In this document: piece after piece, positions 1 to 6,925 of the stretch
Position numbering within the stretch: the stretch's first letter is position 1
Layout: each line of letters begins with the position of its first letter
Notes under the pieces: model-generated
What the model was told of the DNA's origin: nothing
The model's database searches: none
The model's input: only the letters and a program-made list of their open reading frames with translations
Program-made: the position numbers and the translations under genes
Assembly: GCA_030621865.1 (NCBI GenBank)
Contig: JAUXGW010000006.1
Span: forward strand, 1 to 35,363
Reading direction: 5' to 3'
From: Actinomycetes bacterium
GTDB lineage: Bacteria; Actinomycetota; Acidimicrobiia; Acidimicrobiales; Microtrichaceae
DNA: 35,363 bases

Positions 1-1824
1 ACTGACCTTCTCGAAGACGCTGAAGACCAACTCGTTGAGCTGGGGATGAGCAGCGAGGTCCTGTGCGAAACACTCGCCTGGCTCTGTGATGCTCCCGCCC
101 AGCCCGGTTCCACGATCGCCAGGGCAATGGATTACGCCGTGGTGGCAGTCAACGTTCGCGGTACTGGTTGCTCCGGCGGCGCATACGACTTCTTCGACGT
201 CCCACAGGTTCTCGACGGCTACGACGTGATCGAAACCGTAGCGGCACAACCGTGGGTGAAACACGGCAAGGTCGGCATGGTTGGCCTCAGCTATCCGGGA
301 ATCAGCCAGTTGTTCGTGGCCCGGACCCAGCCTCCCGGCCTGGCAGCCATCACGCCACAGTCGGTCACCGACGACACGGTCCGGGGACTTCTCGCCCCCG
401 GAGGCATCTTCAACGAGGGCTTCGCCCTGAGCTGGACAGATGAAGTGCTGAGGAAGGCCGAACCACTCGGCCAGGGCTGGGAGGAGGAACGGATCGAAGA
501 CGGAGACGAGGTCTGCGCCGAGAACCAGAAGCTACGCGGGCAGAACGTCAACGTCGTGGAGAAGGCTCTCGACTACACCTACTACCCACCGGAGATCGGC
601 GACTACTACAACCCCAGCCTCTTTGGTTCCGACATCGAGGTACCACTGATGCTCACGGGAGCCTTCGGTGATGAGCAGACCGGCCCTCGCTTCGCTCACC
701 TGTTCGACAAATTTCCGAACTCCCCGGTAACCAAGTTCGGCATGTGGAATGGAGTTCACGCCGACGGATTCTCACCTCACGGTCTGGCCGAGTTGAAAAC
801 CTTTCTGGACCTGTATGTGGATCAGGAGGTCCCGACCGACTCCCCCGTGATCTCCCTCCTCGGACCAGTCCTCACCGAGGACACCTTCGGAGTGGCCCTG
901 CCCATCCCGGCGGTGCGGTACAGCGACTACGCAACCGTTTCCGAAGCACGGGACGCCTACGAGGCCGAGCCGGACGTACGTCTGGTCTGGCAGTCCGGTG
1001 CGTTGCCTGATCAGGTCGGCGCCCCCGTTGGCACGAACACATATTTCCTCGACAGCTGGCCGCCATCGGACACACAAGCCGAGGCTTTCTACCTCACGAA
1101 TGATTCCTCGATGGGTTCCGCCGAACCCACCAACGATGATGGCGCAGCGAGCAGCTTCAACTTCGACGAGGAACTCGCATCAACGGTGACACTCGAAACC
1201 GACAACACCAGCGACATCTTCAAGACCCTGCCTGCCTACGACTGGCGCCAAGAGCCTGAAGGATCCGCTGCGGTCTTCGTCTCGGATCCCCTCGAAGAGG
1301 ACCTGGTGATGTTCGGTCCGGCGTCTGCCGACCTCTGGATTCGCTCCAGCACCACTGAAGCGGACATTGGCGTGACCCTCAGCGAGGTTCGTCCCGATGG
1401 CGACGAAACGCTCATCCAGTCGGGTCATACCCGGGGAACCCTTCGCAAACTTGATGATGACGCGACCGAACTCTGGCCTGCACATCGCGGATACGAAGAG
1501 GATGCAGAGCCCATGCCGGTCGGCGAGTTCACCGAGGTTCGGGTTGAGATCATGCCGTTCGCCCATGTGCTGCGCGCTGGTAGCCGGGTCCGAATGTCCG
1601 TGCACACACCCGGTGGGGATCGTCCGCGCTGGACATACATCCTCTCGGACGGTCAGGAAGGAGCTGTGTTCGACGTCGGCCACTCGGTTGCGACTCCGTC
1701 GCGGCTCGTGCTGCCGACGACGGGACTCATCACCGGTTACCCGCAGGAGTTGCCTCCGTGCCCGGGTCTTCGTGGTCAGCCCTGCCGGGAATTCGTGGAG
1801 TACACGAACACCCCGACGGACTGA
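1..1824 (+). CDS. CocE/NonD family hydrolase (X-Pro dipeptidyl-peptidase S15-like), 5' end outside window
   Basis: This is the C-terminal part of an alpha/beta hydrolase of the CocE/NonD (S15) family, which cleaves esters or acyl-prolyl bonds. The reading frame is open from base 1, and the first in-frame ATG (46) falls inside the conserved fold, so the true start lies upstream of the window. Counting from that ATG, the oxyanion/GTGCSGG region is at 36-45, the nucleophile Ser82 is in GLSYPG, the acid is probably Asp209 (GAFGDEQTG) and the base His238 (NGVHADGF). The C-terminal half (about 400-590) resembles the jelly-roll PepX-C domain. The substrate cannot be told from sequence. The gene ends 12 nt before the 3' side of the tRNA-Val on the other strand. 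Family membership is secure; specificity is unknown. Confidence 0.9.
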   Translation, partial: TDLLEDAEDQLVELGMSSEVLCETLAWLCDAPAQPGSTIARAMDYAVVAVNVRGTGCSGGAYDFFDVPQVLDGYDVIETVAAQPWVKHGKVGMVGLSYPGISQLFVARTQPPGLAAITPQSVTDDTVRGLLAPGGIFNEGFALSWTDEVLRKAEPLGQGWEEERIEDGDEVCAENQKLRGQNVNVVEKALDYTYYPPEIGDYYNPSLFGSDIEVPLMLTGAFGDEQTGPRFAHLFDKFPNSPVTKFGMWNGVHADGFSPHGLAELKTFLDLYVDQEVPTDSPVISLLGPVLTEDTFGVALPIPAVRYSDYATVSEARDAYEAEPDVRLVWQSGALPDQVGAPVGTNTYFLDSWPPSDTQAEAFYLTNDSSMGSAEPTNDDGAASSFNFDEELASTVTLETDNTSDIFKTLPAYDWRQEPEGSAAVFVSDPLEEDLVMFGPASADLWIRSSTTEADIGVTLSEVRPDGDETLIQSGHTRGTLRKLDDDATELWPAHRGYEEDAEPMPVGEFTEVRVEIMPFAHVLRAGSRVRMSVHTPGGDRPRWTYILSDGQEGAVFDVGHSVATPSRLVLPTTGLITGYPQELPPCPGLRGQPCREFVEYTNTPTD

Positions 1825-1835
1825 ACCCCGCTTCC

Positions 1836-1912
1836 TGGTGGGCGTACACAGACTTGAACTGTGGACCTCTTGCGTGTCGAGCAAGCGCTCTAGCCAACTG
1901 AGCTATACGCCC
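1836..1912 (-). tRNA. tRNA-Val (anticodon GAC)
   Basis: A full cloverleaf reads on the minus strand. The acceptor stem is GGGCGTA/TACGCCC, the D-stem GCTC/GAGC, the anticodon stem CTTGC/GCAAG with loop TCGACAC, the T-stem CACAG/CTGTG with loop TTCAAGT, and the discriminator is A. The 3' CCA is encoded (1836-1838). The anticodon GAC is complementary to 1876-1878. Position 33 is C rather than the near-universal U. It is probably the third tRNA of a Gly-Cys-Val group whose Cys and Val members are separated here by a protein gene. Confidence 0.93.
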
Positions 1913-1942
1913 GGAACATGCGAGGATAACACCGTCGGGGAC

Positions 1943-2440
1943 TCAGTCAGGAACCGACGAGCTCTCACCGATGAGCGCCCCGAGAAGGAGAATCAGGGCG
2001 GCGCCCACAGCCAGGAGAACCCAAAGACCCATCCCCGGGCCGCTGCGGGTGTTGGTCATGCCAAATGCCCACTCCAGGGCCGCAAAGATCACCAGAGCCA
2101 CCGCAGCGACGCGGGCAAGTCGGATTCCCGCCTGTGTGCGCCCGGCCACGAGCAGGGCACCAGCGCCTGCCAGCAGGGCGGCGAGAATCACCACGATCCA
2201 GCCTCGGCCGAATGAGCCATCCGCCATTACCCAGCCGTTTTCGTCAGGTTTGAGGGATGAGCCGAAGTCCCGCCAGGAAAGCAACGGCGAAAGCGCAACA
2301 CCCACTGCAACGACCAACAGCAGTGCAGCCACCCACAGAGACCGCCTGTCGCTGCGTTCGGTCTCAGGTTCCGTTACCGGGTGGGTTCCGCCCAGTGGAA
2401 CGGAAGTGCCGTAGCGGTCGGGCTGTCGGGAATGCACCAC
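1943..2440 (-). CDS. Small four-helix membrane protein of unknown function
   Basis: I do not recognise the family. The protein is about 165 residues. A short charged N-terminus (TEPETERSDRRS) is followed by four hydrophobic segments, recognisable as LWVAALLLVVAVGVALSPLL, GWIVVILAALLAGAGALLVAG, RVAAVALVIFAALEWAFG and LWVLLAVGAALILLLGALI. Between segments 1 and 2 lies a Trp/Gly-rich loop. The frame stays open upstream through tRNA-Cys, but that stretch translates the tRNA and is not protein. I placed the start at one of the adjacent GTG codons (2440 or 2437); another GTG at 2452 is possible, and none has a clear ribosome site. The gene sits between tRNA-Cys and tRNA-Val on the same strand, so it may be read from the tRNA transcript. 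Confidence 0.7.
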   Translation of the reverse strand: MVHSRQPDRYGTSVPLGGTHPVTEPETERSDRRSLWVAALLLVVAVGVALSPLLSWRDFGSSLKPDENGWVMADGSFGRGWIVVILAALLAGAGALLVAGRTQAGIRLARVAAVALVIFAALEWAFGMTNTRSGPGMGLWVLLAVGAALILLLGALIGESSSVPD

Positions 2441-2455
2441 TACAGCATGCACTCT

Positions 2456-2529
2456 TGGAGGCGACGACGGGAATCGAACCCGTGTACAAGGCTTTGCAGG
2501 CCTCTGCCTAACCACTCGGCCACGTCGCC
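2456..2529 (-). tRNA. tRNA-Cys (anticodon GCA)
   Basis: On the minus strand the acceptor stem is GGCGACG/CGTCGCC, the anticodon stem GAGGC/GCCTT with loop CTGCAAA, and the T-stem ACGGG/CCCGT with loop TTCGATT. The discriminator is T (standard U73 for Cys) and CCA is encoded at 2456-2458. It lies 48 nt downstream of tRNA-Gly, with a perfect hairpin in the spacer. Confidence 0.95.
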
Positions 2530-2542
2530 AGGATGCGATTTT

Positions 2543-2568
2543 GAGCCCCTGACCGGAGTCAGGGGCTC
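2543..2568. repeat. Perfect 11-bp inverted repeat between tRNA-Gly and tRNA-Cys
   Basis: GAGCCCCTGAC and GTCAGGGGCTC are exact inverted copies around a 4-nt loop (CGGA on the plus strand). Neither strand has a U-run right after the stem; the four Ts lie on the plus-strand 5' side. It is therefore not a classical intrinsic terminator for the tRNA transcript. It may be a processing structure in the tRNA precursor, or a dispersed palindrome. Confidence 0.75.
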
Positions 2569-2577
2569 AGAATCGAA

Positions 2578-2653
2578 TGGAGCGGACGACGAGATTCGAA
2601 CCCGCGACCTCAACCTTGGCAAGGTTGCGCTCTACCAACTGAGCTACGTCCGC
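2578..2653 (-). tRNA. tRNA-Gly (anticodon GCC)
   Basis: On the minus strand the acceptor stem is GCGGACG/CGTCCGC, the D-stem GCTC/GAGC, the anticodon stem CAACC/GGTTG with loop TTGCCAA, and the T-loop TTCGAAT. The T-stem GCGGG/CTCGT contains two G-U wobbles. The discriminator is T and CCA is encoded at 2578-2580. This is the first gene of the minus-strand tRNA group. Confidence 0.95.
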
Positions 2654-2659
2654 AAGAGT

Positions 2660-2683
2660 GGTTGACTTTAACAGGGGTCAACC
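2660..2683. promoter_or_regulatory. Inverted repeat upstream of tRNA-Gly
   Basis: GGTTGAC and GTCAACC form a 7-bp inverted repeat around a 10-nt spacer, 7 nt upstream of the tRNA-Gly 5' end. On the minus strand the left arm contains TTGACC, which resembles a -35 element, and TTAAAGT follows. No well-spaced -10 is clear. It could be part of the tRNA promoter or a transcript-end hairpin for the gene ending at 2702. Confidence 0.35.
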
Positions 2684-2701
2684 CAAGCCCGAAAATGACT
2701 C

Positions 2702-3676
2702 TCAGGTTGCGCCTGACTGGTTCTTGATCCGCTCGGCCAACTGAAGGGCGGCGGCAACATTCGTGATGCTGTCGACTCCGGTCAGACGATCTCCCTGGAT
2801 GAAGGTGAGCGATGCCACCTCGGAATCGTTTCGGGTGTGCACCGTGAGTTCTTCACTTGGTATGAACACGTCGATCAACGGCTTCCAGCGACGAGCATTG
2901 GCGATGATGACGCGCGAGTTTGTCAGCACGATGACCGCGGGATGACCCAGCAGTTGGCCCGCCACGCAGCCCAGCACTGCCTCCTGCGGTTCCAGAAGAG
3001 CTCCGCAAACGGCGATCGGGACAGCGCAACCCTCTCGCTCTGCCACACCCAGACTCTCCACTGCAGCGAACAGGCCGTTCTCGTCGGGAGTTGGCCTGAT
3101 CGTACGTTCGCCGGGCACTCCGGGTGCGGCACCAAAGGGATCCGGAGCGGCTGACGCGGCGGCAGCCGGTTGTGGCGGCGGAGCCGCGGGCGCCTGGACA
3201 GCCGCAGCGGCGGGCGGGACCGCAACTTCTGGCGACTCGGGCGCCGCGAAGGGATTTCGCCCAACAAGTGGATCGATGCCGGAATCGACGGGTTTGCTGG
3301 GCGAGGAACCAAACACGTCCGACCGGTCGTCTTCAGGTTCAGCTTCCTTGGTCTGCTGCGTGGCGGAGAAGGGACCGGCAGTTGCCTTGGGAGCCTCCGC
3401 CGGTTCCGCCGCCGGGCCCTCCGCCTCGACATCGATCACATCGTCTTCACTCGGGGCTTCGGTGCTCCAGACAGTCTCGTTGTACAGCACGGAATCGGGC
3501 TCGATCACCTGAGCATTCTCGGTGGCGACAGTGCCGAAGAGATCATCTTCATCGGGATCACGCAATTGTGATCCGCAGCCCACACATTTGGGCGCGTCAA
3601 GATCATTGGACACGCCGCAATACGGACATGCCCAAGCCCATTGACTGTCATTGTGCAGGTTCTGTGTGCCTGCCAC
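2702..3676 (-). CDS. RanBP2-type zinc finger protein with Ala/Pro linker and C-terminal PH-like domain
   Basis: No named family is recognised. Residues 15-34 match the RanBP2 zinc-finger spacing exactly: W15-x-C17-x2-C20-x3-N24-x6-C31-x2-C34. An acidic segment follows (about 38-130), then an Ala/Pro-rich low-complexity linker (about 150-205). The C-terminal domain of about 110 residues contains VIVLTNSRVIIANARRW, a pattern of bacterial PH-like domains (beta strands and a WxPL turn). No signal peptide or membrane helix is visible, so it is probably cytoplasmic. The GTG start at 3676 is supported by a GGAGGA ribosome site six bases upstream. The zinc finger suggests protein or nucleic-acid binding; the PH-like domain suggests membrane or protein contact. 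Both roles are inference. Confidence 0.8.
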   Translation of the reverse strand: MAGTQNLHNDSQWAWACPYCGVSNDLDAPKCVGCGSQLRDPDEDDLFGTVATENAQVIEPDSVLYNETVWSTEAPSEDDVIDVEAEGPAAEPAEAPKATAGPFSATQQTKEAEPEDDRSDVFGSSPSKPVDSGIDPLVGRNPFAAPESPEVAVPPAAAAVQAPAAPPPQPAAAASAAPDPFGAAPGVPGERTIRPTPDENGLFAAVESLGVAEREGCAVPIAVCGALLEPQEAVLGCVAGQLLGHPAVIVLTNSRVIIANARRWKPLIDVFIPSEELTVHTRNDSEVASLTFIQGDRLTGVDSITNVAAALQLAERIKNQSGAT

Positions 3677-3783
3677 TGGATCCTCCGTGATTCGAACTCA
3701 GCCAAGAATACGAGATGCGGCCTCCATGAATGAACCCGGGAGGCCACAGCGGGAATCATTGCTCATGGGAATCCGCTGAGGGT

Positions 3784-4020
3784 TCAGATTGAACCCTGGT
3801 CATCCCGGGGACGCAGATCGATCCGCAGCGTGAGGATCCCGTCGGTGAGGTCGCAATCTGCGTCAGCGATCATGGCGAAGTCCTGGAAATCCAGTCTGGC
3901 CTGGCGCATGAAGTCCTTGCGGGCTTCACCTTCAACAGGAGGTAACTGCCGTTGCTTCACTGCGATTGAGCGTTCGGAGAAACGCGTGACCATGTCGGTC
4001 GGATCGAATGCATCAGCCAT
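3784..4020 (-). CDS. Small hypothetical protein (78 aa)
   Basis: A short, charged, soluble protein with ATG start (4020) and no signal peptide or membrane helix. An N-terminal helical half rich in Arg/Lys (FSERSIAVKQRQL, RKDFMRQARLDFQDF) is followed by a strand-like acidic end (ADCDLTDGILTLRIDLRP). I do not recognise the family. It begins 10 nt after the stop of the upstream secreted protein, so it is probably co-transcribed with that gene and the methionine genes. Its composition matches its neighbours and nothing suggests a broken gene. Confidence 0.65.
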   Translation of the reverse strand: MADAFDPTDMVTRFSERSIAVKQRQLPPVEGEARKDFMRQARLDFQDFAMIADADCDLTDGILTLRIDLRPRDDQGSI

Positions 4021-4030
4021 CCGGCCCAGA

Positions 4031-4375
4031 TTACTCGCGACCCGCCGGGGAGTCGATGGTGACCTTTGGCGGCCTGCTTCGCCACCAGATGATTGCCGTG
4101 ATGATGGCGATCAACGCCGCCAGGCCCAGCAACGCGATCACGATTGTGTCCAGCCAGCGTGCAGCGCGCTCCGATTCGGTCTCAGGTGGGGACTCACCGG
4201 ATTCGCCGGGAACCGAGGTCACGGGAGCCAACTCTGACGTCGTTGTCTCCCCGGCCACCGTGGTGGTGGACTCACCGTCCTGGGCGACTGCGGTCCCGGC
4301 AGACCCCGCGATGGAGCCGAACGCAATCGCCACCACGGCGACAACCACGGACAGGGCATGAACAAGGCCTCTCAC
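4031..4375 (-). CDS. Small secreted or membrane-anchored protein (114 aa)
   Basis: No family recognised. The protein starts with a likely signal peptide (hydrophobic residues 7-25, then AGTAVAQD with a plausible cleavage site after AVA). A Thr/Ser/Glu-rich extracellular stretch follows (about 32-68). A C-terminal helix (about 75-97, ending in WWRSRPPK) should anchor it in the membrane with a short positive tail inside. The GTG start (4375) overlaps the stop of the upstream PLP enzyme in the sequence GTGA, so translation is probably coupled to the methionine operon. Why a tethered exported protein is coupled to amino-acid enzymes is not evident. Confidence 0.7.
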   Translation of the reverse strand: MRGLVHALSVVVAVVAIAFGSIAGSAGTAVAQDGESTTTVAGETTTSELAPVTSVPGESGESPPETESERAARWLDTIVIALLGLAALIAIITAIIWWRSRPPKVTIDSPAGRE

Positions 4376-5535
4376 AGGGCACCCAGAATATCCGCCAGAA
4401 GATCCTCGGGATCCTCCAGGCCCACGGACATGCGAATCGTCCCGTCACCAATGCCGGCCGCTTCAAGTTCCTCCGGGAGGAGATTCACATGTGTTGTCGA
4501 GGCCGGGTGGGTGATGAGTGTCTCCGGTCCTCCCAGGGAAGTTGCCAGCTGGCAGATCTCGGTGCCTTCCACCAGCTTCTGGCCGGCTTCCAGTCCCCCG
4601 ACCAGATCGAATGTCAGGAGTCCTCCGGACAGATCCATCTGGTGGGCTGCCAGATCATGTTGAGGATGTGAAGGCAAACCGGGATACCGGACTTCCGTGA
4701 TCCGCTTGTCAGCTTCGAGTTGTTCCGCAATCTGCCTTGCGGAGGCGCTCTGTTGGCGCAGGCGAACACCCAGGGTCCGGAGGCCGCGAAGCCCTCCGGC
4801 GGCCTCATAGGGGCTGGCCACAGCACCCTGGAGGACCGCGAATCCCCACATCCACTCGATCAGCTCCTTACTTGATGCAACAACGCCGAGAGTCACGTCG
4901 TTGTGACCTCCGATGGATTTCGTGGCGGAATGGACCACGATGTCGCAGCCCGTCTCGAGGGGCCTCTGCCCCAGCGGAGTTGCAAAGGTGGAATCGACGG
5001 CCTTCATGGGTCCCTTGATAGCTCCGAGGCGTTCCAGATCCACGATGTCAAGTCTGGGATTCGCCGGGGTTTCGGCGAACAAGAGCACTGTTCTGCCGGG
5101 GATGACCGCCGCTTCCCAGGCGTCAGCATCGCCGGCATCGACATAAGTCACGTCGATGCCGAACCGCGGACACGCTGACTGAAACAGCATCTGTGTGCCC
5201 GCGTACAGCTGCCTCTGGGTCACCACATGGTCACCGGAGGAACAGAGCCCGAGCACCACCGCGCAGATCGCACCCATTCCGGATCCGAATGCACGAGCCG
5301 CCTCCGCACCTTCCATGTCGGCGATTGCCTCCTCGAAACCGTTGACGGTCGGGTTCCCGAATCTCGAATAGAACTTCGGAGCGCCCACTGAGGTAGCCAT
5401 CTCGCGACCCTCGGCAACGGTTGGCGTGACGAATGTGGAGGACGGCCAGATAACCGGTGCAAGGGCGGTGTCATTGTGCGACCGTCCAGCACGAATCAGC
5501 CTGGTGTCGGCTGACCACGTCGGCTTGTCATTCAT
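4372..5535 (-). CDS. Cys/Met metabolism PLP-dependent transsulfuration enzyme (probable O-acylhomoserine sulfhydrylase or cystathionine gamma-synthase)
   Basis: This 387-residue fold type I PLP enzyme belongs to the cystathionine synthase/lyase family. Visible landmarks are YSRFGNPT (56-63), the PLP-phosphate loop around GSGMGAI (84-90), the PLP-contacting Asp181 in VDSTFATP, the Schiff-base Lys206 in HSATKSIGGH, and the carboxylate-binding C-terminal end RMSVGLEDPEDL. Family members use O-acyl-homoserine with sulfide or cysteine, or cleave cystathionine or methionine, and sequence alone does not decide. The gene follows metX with a 1-nt overlap (TGATG). That makes use of the MetX product, giving homocysteine or cystathionine, most likely. 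It should share metX riboswitch control. Confidence 0.88.
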   Translation of the reverse strand: MNDKPTWSADTRLIRAGRSHNDTALAPVIWPSSTFVTPTVAEGREMATSVGAPKFYSRFGNPTVNGFEEAIADMEGAEAARAFGSGMGAICAVVLGLCSSGDHVVTQRQLYAGTQMLFQSACPRFGIDVTYVDAGDADAWEAAVIPGRTVLLFAETPANPRLDIVDLERLGAIKGPMKAVDSTFATPLGQRPLETGCDIVVHSATKSIGGHNDVTLGVVASSKELIEWMWGFAVLQGAVASPYEAAGGLRGLRTLGVRLRQQSASARQIAEQLEADKRITEVRYPGLPSHPQHDLAAHQMDLSGGLLTFDLVGGLEAGQKLVEGTEICQLATSLGGPETLITHPASTTHVNLLPEELEAAGIGDGTIRMSVGLEDPEDLLADILGAL

Positions 5536-6719
5536 CAGAGCGTCTCCTGGGACTTGTTGATCAGATCAGAAATGCGGGGAGCCAGCGCTGCGGTTTCAAG
5601 CAGGAAGCCGTCATGGCCGTGGGGAGAGTCGATGTCCACCCATGTGCTGTCGCTTCCCGCAGCAACCAGCTGTTCGTGCAGATCCTTTTGCTGCCGCGGC
5701 AGGTAGAGGCCGTCAGAGCGAACAGTTGCGACAATCGACGGAACCTCCACCCGCTTCAGGGCTTGGGGAACTCCGCCCCGTCCACGGCCGAGGTCGTGGA
5801 GATCCATTGCCCTGTTCAACCGAAGGTAGCTGTTGGCGTCGAATCTCCTGGCAAGCTTGAGTCCGTGATGATCCAGGTATCCCTCCACATCGAATGTGGG
5901 CTCGAGGGAGAACTGAAATTGGTCGATCACGGTTCGGTGGAATCGTTCGGTGAACACTTCGTCGGAGCGATACGTGACCTGTGCAAGCATGCGCGCAACT
6001 GCCAGTCCCCGGTGCGGACCGTCCCCGGGTTCCGCCTCGTAGTAGTCGCCGCTTCGGAATCGGGGATCCGCCTCAACTGCCATGCGGCCGATGTGGCTCC
6101 AGGCAATCTGTAGCGCGGAGGCTTCAGCGGTTGTGGATGCCAGAGCCAGCGACCGGACTCTGTGCGGGTACATCACAGACCACTCGAGTGCCTGCATGCC
6201 GCCCATCGAGCCACCAACAACAGACTGCCAGGCGTCTATCCCGAGCGAATCTGCGAGGGACGCCTGAGCCCTGACCATGTCCCGGATCGACACGACGGGG
6301 AAACTCGAGCCATATGGCGCAGAGGTGCCCGGGTCGATCGAGGCCGGTCCCGTGCTTCCCTGGCAGCCCCCGAGGACGTTTGAACACACCACGAACAGTT
6401 CGTCGGTATCAAGGGCCTTTCCCGGTCCGATGAGATCATTCCACCAGCCATCGGTGACGTGGCCTTCCCCCATCCGTCCCGCAGCGTGGCTGTCCCCGGT
6501 CAGTGCATGGCAGACGAGAACCGCGTTGGAGGCGTCCGGGGCAAGTTCTCCCCAGGTCTCATACGCGATCACAACCTCCGGCAGGCTGCCTCCGCCTTCC
6601 AGCTGGAACCGGCGGTCTGGTGTTGCATTGTGGAACTTTCGCTCCCCGACCGGATCACCCGCGCGCCAAGCACCAGTGGCCGGTAACTCCTGATCCATTG
6701 GCGGCGGTGCTGGGCTCAT
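5535..6719 (-). CDS. metX: Homoserine O-acyltransferase MetX
   Basis: MetX acylates homoserine, usually from acetyl-CoA, as the first committed step of methionine synthesis. It is an alpha/beta hydrolase fold protein of 394 residues, a normal length. Conserved features are CHALTGDSHAAG, the GGCQGSTGPAS segment, the nucleophile Ser171 in GGSMGGMQALEW, and the catalytic His369 in SPHGHDGFL. Acetyl versus succinyl preference cannot be assigned by eye. The frame is open upstream to 7091, but that part translates the riboswitch. The ATG at 6719 with GGAAG 8 nt before it is the right start. It heads an operon with the PLP enzyme downstream and is preceded by a SAM riboswitch-like leader. Confidence 0.93.
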   Translation of the reverse strand: MSPAPPPMDQELPATGAWRAGDPVGERKFHNATPDRRFQLEGGGSLPEVVIAYETWGELAPDASNAVLVCHALTGDSHAAGRMGEGHVTDGWWNDLIGPGKALDTDELFVVCSNVLGGCQGSTGPASIDPGTSAPYGSSFPVVSIRDMVRAQASLADSLGIDAWQSVVGGSMGGMQALEWSVMYPHRVRSLALASTTAEASALQIAWSHIGRMAVEADPRFRSGDYYEAEPGDGPHRGLAVARMLAQVTYRSDEVFTERFHRTVIDQFQFSLEPTFDVEGYLDHHGLKLARRFDANSYLRLNRAMDLHDLGRGRGGVPQALKRVEVPSIVATVRSDGLYLPRQQKDLHEQLVAAGSDSTWVDIDSPHGHDGFLLETAALAPRISDLINKSQETL

Positions 6720-6804
6720 GTCGCGATCTTCCGTTGAAGCTCGACAACCCAGGTGGACCGCGATGGCCCCGGACACTTGGTTGCGACCGGCATTGCCGAC
6801 CGCC

Positions 6805-6884
6805 GCATCCCTCCCATTGACGGGAGGTAGGCACCTTGGGTGTCCGCCCAGGTTGCCGGACCCCGAGGGGCCACTCCTGATGTT
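6805..6884 (-). promoter_or_regulatory. SAM riboswitch (SAM-I/SAM-IV superfamily) upstream of metX
   Basis: The minus-strand leader carries the SAM-I/IV core. P2 is GGCCCCTCGGGGTCC, followed directly by the conserved CGGCAACC. P3 is ACCTGGG/CCC-A-AGGT, ending in the conserved AAGGTGCC. A P4 hairpin is CCTCCC-GTCAAT-GGGAGG. CATC/GATG flank the core as a short closing P1. A further stem-rich segment (GGTCGGCAATGCCGGTC) lies between the aptamer and the metX ribosome site and could be the expression platform. Position before metX agrees with SAM control. The subtype is not settled: the P4 inside the junction is SAM-I-like, while the short P2 without a visible kink-turn is more SAM-IV-like. Confidence 0.75.
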
Positions 6885-6925
6885 CTGGGTTCGAGTGTAG
6901 GGCAGGCGGGGGGTCTGGAAGCCAA

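Noticed and set aside
1180-2215. Overlapping open frames across the CocE-like gene end and tRNA-Val on both strands
   Set aside because: They translate a tRNA and the antisense of a hydrolase, and have no domain features.
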